DNA of 19,356 nucleotides from Ignavibacteriales bacterium (GTDB lineage Bacteria > Bacteroidota > Ignavibacteria > Ignavibacteriales > Melioribacteraceae). This document shows, piece by piece, positions 13,865 to 19,356 of the stretch. The number at the start of each line of letters is the position of its first letter. Position 1 is the first letter of the stretch. The stretch covers positions 1-19,356 of the forward strand of contig JALWSN010000333.1 in the NCBI GenBank assembly GCA_027080245.1, given 5' to 3'. The translations under genes and the position numbers were made by a program. The notes below the pieces were generated by a model, which saw nothing but the letters and a program-made list of their open reading frames with translations, did no database searches and was not told the origin of the DNA.

Positions 13865-16207
13865 CTAACATCCTTCATCCGAAGCTTCGGATTCTTGATG
13901 AATTCGAGGCACAATAATATGCTTCTTAGGACGCGCATCGGAGCGTGTTTTCTTGAATTCGGATATCACACTTACTCCGCCGCTAACCATCACAGGTTCG
14001 CCGTTTTTAATAATTCTCACGAAATTAACCCGCATACCCGTGCTGCCGGAAAGAGGGTCTATTTCAACTCTGCTCATTAAATAAGTATCCGAGGCTCCCT
14101 TACGATATGCCAATTCGAGATAAGGGGATTTTTGATCGAAGCCGTGAACCATAAAAACCGACTCGGGATGAATGCCCGGTGTAATGAACAATCTGATTTC
14201 GTCGCTTAAAATTCCATCCTGATTTTCCAATCTAACATATTCGCCGTCAGATAATCCGAGTTTTTCGGCAATTTGTTTATTAATCCACAATTGATTTTCG
14301 GGCATATAGCCGTGCAAAATTTCGTTATTTTGAGTTCTTGCAAAAGAATGAACCGGCGCTCTACCGTACAATAATCTAAAATATCCTTTCGGAACTTCTT
14401 CCACGGGAGCGTAAACGGGTAAAGGATCAAATCCGTAATCTTTTAGTAATTGGGAATAAAGTTCAATTTTACCGCTGGGCGTTTTGAATTCAATTGGATT
14501 GGAAAAATCAAAGAAAGGTTTTCCTTCGTCGTATTCCACAATACCTTTGGTTTGAATTTTTTTAAGAGTAACGCCAAGCCCCGAAAGCCTGAAATTAAGA
14601 TAATCTTCGATTGAGTCCCATTCGAAATAATCTTCAAGTCCCAATCTTTTAGCCGTTTCTCTGGCAATCCACCAGCCCGGTTTAGATTCGTACAGAGGAT
14701 CGATTATCGGTTGCCGAATTGCGGCAAAGGGTTTTTTGGCATTTCTAACGGTGTAAAGGTCGTCGTATCTTTCCAGATAAGTTGCTTCCGGTAGCACAAG
14801 ATCGGCGTAGAGGAATTGTTCCATTGGAAGCACATCCACAACCACAAACAAATCAAGTTTATTTATCGCTTCTTTGGTTTTCCATGGATTTGGAATGCTT
14901 TGCAATACATTCTGACTGTAAACTATCCAGGCTTTAATGGGGTAAGGTTTTTCGGAGAAAGTAGCGTCCACCAAACCGTTGGTAATGCCTAATCCCCGGG
15001 AACCGAATGGGTAAATATCGCCCGCCCCATCAGCGCGCGCGGCAGGTTTTGGGTATTCCGGCGACGGAAAATGAGGAGCGGGAATATTGCTGGAAAGATA
15101 GATGCCTCCGGGATGTCCGTAACTTCCCAGCAGAGCCGTTAATATTGCCATTGCGCGCGCTCTTTGAGTGTCGTTGCCATACCATGCGGTATGTCTTCCG
15201 GGGTGCAACCCAACTTCGGGAGCTAATTTGCCCATTAAACGCGCTGTTTCGGTTATTAAATTAGCGGGCAAACCGGTAATTTTAGAAGCCCAAAGGGGAG
15301 TTGTTTTTTTTACGTGTCGTTTTAATTCGTTAAATCCGATTGCGTACTTGCGTATGTAATTTTTGTCATACAAATTTTCGTAAATCAAAACGTGCATCCA
15401 GGCAAGGAGAAGAGCAATGTCCGTACCGGGTTTTATCGGCAGCCAATAATTTGCTTTAGCGGCGGCAACGGAAAATCTGGGATCGACGACTATTAATTTA
15501 GCTCCGCGCTCCAAAGCTTGCGCGAAAGCAAGATTTTGCCCCGTAAAAACATTTTCACCAACATGGGTTCCAATAAACACCATCAACTTCGTGTTTTCGA
15601 AATCCAGCGGTTCCGGCGAGCCTACGCTGTTTCCAAAAGTTAACCTGTAGCCCACATCCCTCGAGCCGCGGCATTGTGCGAAAGCAGGCTCAACAATGTT
15701 AGGCGTGCCGTAAGCTTTCATTAAATGCTCAAAAAAGCGCGCCTGAATTCCGTGTGGGAAAAATCCCACCGCTTCGGGTCCGTATTTTTCTTTAATTTCT
15801 TTTAATTTGTCCGTCAGAAAGTCAAGAGCTTCCCCCCAGCTAACCCGTTTGAATTTACCTTCACCTCTTTTCCCTACACGCATCAATGGGTATTTTAACC
15901 TGTCCGGATCGTAAGCAAGTTTATGCCCCGAATTGCCTCTTGCGCACAATCTTCCGTGGGTTAGGGGGTGAGCGGGATTTCCCTCGATTTTTAATAATTT
16001 ACCATGTTTATCTACATTGCCAAGAATTCCGCATCGCCAAAAACACATCTCGCAAATGGAGGGTATTTCTTGAACGCGCATTCTCCCTTTCCAGCCTTTC
16101 GGGTAATTTCTTTTTTGTAATCCTTTTAGTTTTGTAGAAGAAAGCAGCGTTAAAGCTCCTGTCGCAATTGTAGTTCTTTTTAAAAATTCTCTTCTGCTAA
16201 TACTCAT
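13865..16207 (-). CDS. Tat-exported molybdopterin oxidoreductase, PsrA/PhsA-like, with Glu-Gly-Cys C-terminal extension, operon 2
   Basis: A 780-residue bis-MGD enzyme paralogous to the operon-1 catalytic subunit. Tat signal SRREFLK (4-10). [4Fe-4S] ligands are C52, C55, C59 and C88, and the probable Mo ligand is C179 (FAQCRGSRD). The conserved fold ends at MRVNFVRI (about 732), where the paralogue also ends. Here a 48-residue extension continues, with VSGGVSVISEFKK, then RPKKHIIVPRIHQESEASDE and a final Gly-Cys. The whole protein has exactly six Cys: five cofactor ligands and Cys780. Being periplasmic, the tail would face the same side as the pseudo-rhodanese of operon 1. The start overlaps the TorD-like gene by 4 bp (ATGA). 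Substrate is unresolved; sulfur-compound reduction (polysulfide, thiosulfate, tetrathionate) is favoured by the YeeE neighbours. Confidence 0.92.
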   Translation of the reverse strand: MSISRREFLKRTTIATGALTLLSSTKLKGLQKRNYPKGWKGRMRVQEIPSICEMCFWRCGILGNVDKHGKLLKIEGNPAHPLTHGRLCARGNSGHKLAYDPDRLKYPLMRVGKRGEGKFKRVSWGEALDFLTDKLKEIKEKYGPEAVGFFPHGIQARFFEHLMKAYGTPNIVEPAFAQCRGSRDVGYRLTFGNSVGSPEPLDFENTKLMVFIGTHVGENVFTGQNLAFAQALERGAKLIVVDPRFSVAAAKANYWLPIKPGTDIALLLAWMHVLIYENLYDKNYIRKYAIGFNELKRHVKKTTPLWASKITGLPANLITETARLMGKLAPEVGLHPGRHTAWYGNDTQRARAMAILTALLGSYGHPGGIYLSSNIPAPHFPSPEYPKPAARADGAGDIYPFGSRGLGITNGLVDATFSEKPYPIKAWIVYSQNVLQSIPNPWKTKEAINKLDLFVVVDVLPMEQFLYADLVLPEATYLERYDDLYTVRNAKKPFAAIRQPIIDPLYESKPGWWIARETAKRLGLEDYFEWDSIEDYLNFRLSGLGVTLKKIQTKGIVEYDEGKPFFDFSNPIEFKTPSGKIELYSQLLKDYGFDPLPVYAPVEEVPKGYFRLLYGRAPVHSFARTQNNEILHGYMPENQLWINKQIAEKLGLSDGEYVRLENQDGILSDEIRLFITPGIHPESVFMVHGFDQKSPYLELAYRKGASDTYLMSRVEIDPLSGSTGMRVNFVRIIKNGEPVMVSGGVSVISEFKKTRSDARPKKHIIVPRIHQESEASDEGC

Positions 16208-16812
16208 GATTTAACCCTGGCAATTTTCAAATCCGATTTTTTAATGTCGTTTGTTAAATAATCAACCGTTACATTTATTAAATAAGGGTAAAACGGCAGC
16301 GAGGCGTTTTCCGATATCCTTTCTTTTAAAGAGTAAGTCCAGCTTAAAATGTGTTTTTTAATAAAATCTCTTTGCAATTCCTTGCTTTTTGCTTCGTCAA
16401 TCAGTCGGAAAACAAATTCCAATTCAACGGCAAGATGATCCGGAAGCTCGTAAGCCTCTTTGTTCATTTCGAAATTATTTTCCGCGTAAATATCTTCTAT
16501 TATTTCCGCGTCGGTGGAGAACAATTCCTTGCTACTGTAAAACGATTTGTAGAGAGGCGCTTTAAGCGTAGGAAAACTTGTAATGAACAAGCCCGTATAT
16601 TCAACTTGAAGCGTTTCCAGCAATTTATATTCTCCAGCGAACCCGTTTAGCCATTCCATTACTTGTTGGAGAGAAACCTCGGGTTGAAGTTTATTCAGAA
16701 ACTCGATTACAGCTCCGTTCAATAAGAGTTCGGCGGTGTGTTCGTCGGGATAATAAAATAGTTTTGAAAAAATTTTGTAAGCCAGTAGTCTTTCATCTTC
16801 ATCGTCGTGCAT
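16204..16812 (-). CDS. TorD/DmsD-family chaperone for molybdoenzyme maturation
   Basis: A 202-residue, all-helical, cytoplasmic protein. The TorD/DmsD signature is seen in VEYTGLFI (70-77), the PLYKSFYSSKELF stretch (86-98) and ELPDHLAVELEFVFRL (122-137). Such chaperones bind the Tat signal and hold the catalytic subunit until cofactor insertion. The 4-bp overlap with the downstream molybdopterin subunit fits that client. The operon-1 catalytic subunit has a Tat signal but no chaperone gene beside it, so this one may serve both (inference). It is 12 bp after the merR stop, in the same operon. Confidence 0.88.
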   Translation of the reverse strand: MHDDEDERLLAYKIFSKLFYYPDEHTAELLLNGAVIEFLNKLQPEVSLQQVMEWLNGFAGEYKLLETLQVEYTGLFITSFPTLKAPLYKSFYSSKELFSTDAEIIEDIYAENNFEMNKEAYELPDHLAVELEFVFRLIDEAKSKELQRDFIKKHILSWTYSLKERISENASLPFYPYLINVTVDYLTNDIKKSDLKIARVKS

Positions 16813-16824
16813 TTTTGTCTTTCC

Positions 16825-17289
16825 TTAAGTTAAAATAGGCAATTCCTTAATTCTTCTTATCAATTCCTTAACGCTATCGTAGTTCGAGAGTTCGGTGTAA
16901 ATAGGGCAGGTTCTGCAATCGGCATTTTTACATGTGTCCGATTTTTCTTCGTAAGCCCAGCACGGTTTCGTGTAATCGTAATATGCCGGACAAGCTTGCC
17001 TTTCTTCGTCCGAACATTTCTTGTATTCCCAACAGGGAATGAGAGAATAAAGAAATTTTATTCCATTAATGCTTACTTTGTATTGTTTTATAGTTTTTCT
17101 TATATCCTGAATTCTTTGGATATCCCTTTGGGAATAAAGTCGCTGACCGGATTTCTTTTTGTACGGGATAATCAATCCCTCGCTTTCGTAAACGCGAAGA
17201 GTGGGAATTGAAATGTCTAATAATTTTGCCGCAACGCTAATTGTTAAAATAGGTTCGTCCGGCAACATTTTGTTTTTATTTTTGTTCAT
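16825..17289 (-). CDS. MerR-family regulator with seven-Cys CW-type C-terminal domain, first gene of operon 2
   Basis: A 154-residue paralogue of the operon-1 regulator. The winged-helix domain covers about 16-82 (ISVAAKLLDISIPTLRVYES, GQRLYSQRDI). It is followed by a Cys-rich domain with C86, C92, C100, C110, C120, C125 and C128. The spacing 6-8-10-10-5-3 is the same as in the other protein, including the two P-C-W motifs and the C-P-[VI]-Y end. DNA-recognition helices differ little, so the two may recognise the same operator, consistent with the shared 20-bp element upstream of each. The ATG at 17289 has no strong ribosome site; an internal ATG at codon 8 is possible. Redox, metal or sulfane-sulfur sensing is inferred from the cysteines only. 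Confidence 0.87.
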   Translation of the reverse strand: MNKNKNKMLPDEPILTISVAAKLLDISIPTLRVYESEGLIIPYKKKSGQRLYSQRDIQRIQDIRKTIKQYKVSINGIKFLYSLIPCWEYKKCSDEERQACPAYYDYTKPCWAYEEKSDTCKNADCRTCPIYTELSNYDSVKELIRRIKELPILT

Positions 17290-17321
17290 ACTTCATTTTA
17301 CTAAAAAACTTTAATTATAAT

Positions 17322-17341
17322 TATCAACTTTCTTGCCAAAA
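17322..17341 (-). promoter_or_regulatory. Shared 20-bp element upstream of merR, operon 2
   Basis: On the minus strand it reads TTTTGGCAAGAAAGTTGATA and ends 32 bp before the merR start. It matches 10239-10258 at 18 of 20 positions, with the same AAAAGG 13 bp upstream. A TATAAT lies two bases downstream of the element and could be a -10 box. Confidence 0.6.
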
Positions 17342-17784
17342 ATAATTGCGCCTTTTCATATAAAAATAAATACTGGGCTTTCTAAATTTTTATTTTTGAG
17401 AATAAGGCGGTAATAATTTCCCGTTTGGAAGAAATAAACGAGGGAACATCCTTTAATATTTTACCCCCCTAAAATATTTTTGGGCGTGAAATCCCATCTT
17501 CAATCAACTATTATCCCGTTCACTTCAAAATAGGTTTAATCAATTAAGCTTGTTGAAAAACTTAACAACTCTTAAAATTAAAAGGAAAAAGTTCTACGTC
17601 ATACTTTGGGAAAAAACTTTATTGATATTCAATAAATGGCTTGTTTTGTGTAGAAATGAATAAAGAGATGAAGAATCTATCGACATTTTTTAATTCGAGA
17701 TTGTGTTCTTGTATTAAAATGAACAGGCTTTGCTTTGTACGTTTGCGCATTAAATGTAATTAACGGATAGAATAAAGTTAGTAG

Positions 17785-17888
17785 CGTAATATTTCTAGCA
17801 ACATTCAATTAATTGCCGTAAATTTGATTGTGGGGAACTTGATTGTTCGCAAAATTTATTCTTTCTGATTTTGCGGGCAAATATTACG
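17785..17888. repeat. Nested inverted repeat
   Basis: Outer arms CGTAATATTT (17785-17794) and AAATATTACG (17879-17888) are perfect complements. Inside, CGCAAAAT (17848-17855) pairs with ATTTTGCG (17868-17875). TTGATTGT also occurs twice between the arms. It could be a structured RNA, a small inverted-repeat element or a binding region. No T-run follows, so a terminator is unlikely. Confidence 0.45.
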
Positions 17889-18081
17889 TTGCCGCAGTAC
17901 ACCTAGGGAAAGTACGCGTTTGCTGAAATGCCAAATGAAAAATGCGCGAAGGCTTTGAAAACTAAATTGCGTAGAAGTAATAATGATGAATTACATTCCC
18001 GGCTAAAAAATAATGTAAGTAAATTAAGCTATTGTTTATTACTTTTACCGAAAATAAAATCAAAAACAACGAGAGAATTAA

Positions 18082-18954
18082 ATGGATTTGGAAGAAATTA
18101 AAAAACTAATCGACCAGGCAGTAAATGATTTTAATAATAAGCCAGACATTGACTTCGAGGGATACTCGCCCGCCGAAATGCAAGAGATTTTGTATTTTAC
18201 CTTCGGGGAAAACAGCCCTATTAAACTACAAAAATTGTCCGATTCCGATTATCGGAAAATTCCGATTCTCAATCAGGTAAAGGTTTTTGCCGACTTGATC
18301 GAAAAGAACAATGGAATTAAACTAACAAAAAATGGCTTTTTACCGAAAAAATTTCTCGTTGAGCTTTACCAAAAAGGAGTCATGAAAGATGAACCAATTG
18401 AAAGGGGGACTCGGAAACTTAATCGGGAAAGGGATTCAATGACTATTCATCTTACGCACATTTTGGTTGAGCTTGCAGGATTGATTAAAAAGAGGAACGG
18501 GGAAATAACCCTGACGAAAAAATCCCGGGAAATACTTAAGGACAATCACAAATTGTTGAAATTATTATTAATGACTTTTGCCATAAAATTTAACTGGGCT
18601 TACTTGGACCGTTACGGAGAAAATGAAATTGGACAAGTTGGCTACGGGTTTACATTAATTTTATTATCGAAATACGGCGGAGAGGAACGCTTAGATTCAT
18701 TCTACTCAGAGAAATATTTCAAAGCGTTTCCGCAATTGTTAGATTACCCTGAGCCGAATTACGAATCCTTGGAAAGCAACGCAAAGAATTGTTATTCGAT
18801 TAGAACTTTCGACAGATTTTTGGATTATTTCGGATTGGTAGAAACTAACGAGCGCAAAGAAATGTTCGATTCAATTAAATTTGTTAAAAAAACAGATTTA
18901 TTTGACAAACTAATAAAATGTACCCCGCCTAAAGCTCAAACAAAACATCATTAA
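18082..18954 (+). CDS. Conserved-looking hypothetical protein, 290 residues
   Basis: I do not recognise a named family with certainty. The protein is soluble, with no signal or membrane helix. An N-terminal block contains FEGYSPAEMQEILYFTFGEN (25-44), and ILNQVKVFADLIEKNNGIKL (61-80) is followed by T-K-N-G-F-L-P. Then comes a mostly helical middle, and GYGFTLILLSKYGGE plus RTFDRFLDYFGLVE near the C-terminus. Proteins of this kind, with an S-P-x-E-M motif and an L-T-K-x-G-F-L-P segment, occur widely as accessory genes in Bacteroidota, but I know of no demonstrated function. GAGAG lies 6 nt before the ATG. It is divergent from operon 2 and separated from it by about 790 bp, so a link to sulfur metabolism is not indicated. 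Confidence 0.75.
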   Translation: MDLEEIKKLIDQAVNDFNNKPDIDFEGYSPAEMQEILYFTFGENSPIKLQKLSDSDYRKIPILNQVKVFADLIEKNNGIKLTKNGFLPKKFLVELYQKGVMKDEPIERGTRKLNRERDSMTIHLTHILVELAGLIKKRNGEITLTKKSREILKDNHKLLKLLLMTFAIKFNWAYLDRYGENEIGQVGYGFTLILLSKYGGEERLDSFYSEKYFKAFPQLLDYPEPNYESLESNAKNCYSIRTFDRFLDYFGLVETNERKEMFDSIKFVKKTDLFDKLIKCTPPKAQTKHH

Positions 18955-19076
18955 AGAAGCGGGTTACCCGGGGCATTGTTCAAGGTGCTAAAGAACCATA
19001 ATTGTAGGGATACTCGTTTCGAACAGCGCAACCGCTTTCTTCCAAAAATAATAATATTCTCGTGCATTTAAAATTC

Positions 19077-19114
19077 AAAACCCCCGAATATTACTAAATC
19101 CAGGGGCTTTTTTT
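19077..19114 (-). terminator. Probable terminator after tRNA-Thr
   Basis: A CCCC block at 19081-19085 and GGGG at 19103-19106, flanked by AAAA (19077-19080) and a seven-base T-run (19108-19114), form a weak hairpin with a 17-nt loop. It is placed right after the tRNA on the minus strand and could also serve the plus-strand gene ending at 18954. Confidence 0.4.
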
Positions 19115-19115
19115 G

Positions 19116-19188
19116 AGCTGGCAGACGGACTCGAACCGCCGACCGGCTGATTACAAATCAGCTGCTCTACCAACTGAGCTATGCCAGC
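19116..19188 (-). tRNA. tRNA-Thr (anticodon UGU)
   Basis: 73 nt on the minus strand fold as a full cloverleaf. Acceptor stem GCTGGCA/TGCCAGC, D arm GCTC...GAGC, anticodon arm GCTGA-TTTGTAA-TCAGC with anticodon TGT, and T arm GGCGG-TTCGAGT-CCGTC with one G-T pair. The CCA end is not encoded. It reads ACA codons. Confidence 0.95.
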
Positions 19189-19210
19189 TTGCAAACAAAA
19201 TTTTGAGCCG

Positions 19211-19241
19211 TAAAGTTACAATTTTTTTAATTTCTCCGCAA
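19211..19241 (-). promoter_or_regulatory. Bacteroidota-type promoter of tRNA-Thr
   Basis: On the minus strand TTG (19241-19239), 20 nt, then TAACTTTA (19218-19211), 22 nt before the tRNA. This matches the Bacteroidota -33/-7 consensus TTG and TAnnTTTG in all but the last base of the -7 box. Confidence 0.5.
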
Positions 19242-19272
19242 GAGTCTAAATTAAATTTATTCCAAAATTAAT

Positions 19273-19356
19273 TTACTTTTTCTTTTTATAATGAACCGCC
19301 TTGCCGAAATCACGAATTTCATCCCACGTCGCCGGGTTCTCGAAATGATTTCCCAC
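19273..19356 (-). CDS. 3' end of an unidentified gene running off the right edge
   Basis: The minus-strand frame is open from the window edge and ends at TAA (19275-19273). The visible 27 residues read VGNHFENPATWDEIRDFGKA, then VHYKKKK. The codon-like composition and the basic end are credible for a real C-terminus. Too little is visible to name a product. The tRNA gene lies downstream on the same strand with its own promoter. Confidence 0.5.
   Translation of the reverse strand: MGNHFENPATWDEIRDFGKAVHYKKKK

Larger units (their letters stand above)
17290..18081. other. Non-coding region upstream of operon 2
   Basis: About 790 bp, AT-rich. It holds the shared promoter/operator element (17322-17341) and a nested inverted repeat (17785-17888). 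Short open frames are present, for example 35 codons from about 17656, but none looks like a real protein. The promoter for the plus-strand gene at 18082 should lie near the right end, but I found no clear match. Confidence 0.6.

Noticed and set aside
4212..16207. EGC ends as a lipidation or prenylation signal
   Set aside because: Bacterial lipoprotein Cys residues are N-terminal, and CAAX-type signals need residues after the Cys; a sulfur-carrier or docking role fits the context better.

Overview
The window looks like a chromosomal segment of an anaerobic or facultative Gram-negative bacterium of the Bacteroidota/Chlorobi/Ignavibacteria group. The evidence is AT-rich intergenic DNA, LolC/LolD lipoprotein export genes, hairpin terminators with A-rich and T-rich flanks, and a tRNA promoter matching the Bacteroidota pattern (TTG, 20 nt, TAnnTTT). 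The assignment is inferred from composition and gene style. No rRNA or marker gene is present to prove it.

Layout. Positions 1-1572 (+): the 3' part of a lolC-like permease, a possible 42-residue ORF, and lolD. Positions 1573-2915 hold no convincing gene but contain a near-identical pair of 86-bp direct repeats and three GC-rich palindromes. Positions 2916-3377 (-): slyD. Positions 3378-4211 are non-coding apart from the remains of a RelE/ParE-type toxin-antitoxin pair. Positions 4212-17289, all on the minus strand, carry two parallel sulfur-metabolism operons. Positions 17290-18081 are non-coding with a nested inverted repeat. They are followed by an unrecognised 290-residue gene (+), a tRNA-Thr(UGU) (-) and the last 27 codons of a minus-strand gene running off the right edge.

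The core of the window is the operon pair. Operon 2, transcribed from 17289 down to 10659, reads MerR-type regulator, TorD-like chaperone, molybdopterin oxidoreductase, 4x[4Fe-4S] subunit with a C-terminal membrane helix, cytochrome b561-YeeE fusion, second YeeE half, and a 92-residue single-helix protein. Operon 1, from 10208 down to 4212, reads MerR-type regulator, molybdopterin oxidoreductase, 4x[4Fe-4S] subunit, NrfD/PsrC-type membrane subunit, YeeE half A, YeeE half B, and a membrane-anchored rhodanese-fold protein without the catalytic cysteine. Both encode a polysulfide/thiosulfate-reductase-like complex (Psr/Phs type), with a Tat-exported catalytic subunit, linked to a split YeeE/YedE (TsuA/PmpAB-like) sulfur transporter. 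The electron carriers differ: a b-type cytochrome in operon 2, a quinol-type NrfD subunit in operon 1. The two regulators share a seven-cysteine C-terminal domain with identical spacing. A nearly identical 20-bp element (18/20) lies about 30 bp upstream of each merR start.

The most striking feature is a shared C-terminal tail. Three otherwise unrelated proteins end in Glu-Gly-Cys: the operon-1 pseudo-rhodanese, the operon-2 catalytic subunit, and the operon-2 92-residue membrane protein. In the 92-residue protein the terminal Cys is the only Cys. In the catalytic subunit it is the only Cys beyond the four [4Fe-4S] ligands and the Mo ligand, and it sits on a 48-residue extension that the operon-1 paralogue lacks. 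I infer that these tails could be swinging persulfide/sulfane-sulfur carriers joining the oxidoreductase, a rhodanese-like scaffold and the YeeE transporter. This is a hypothesis from sequence only.
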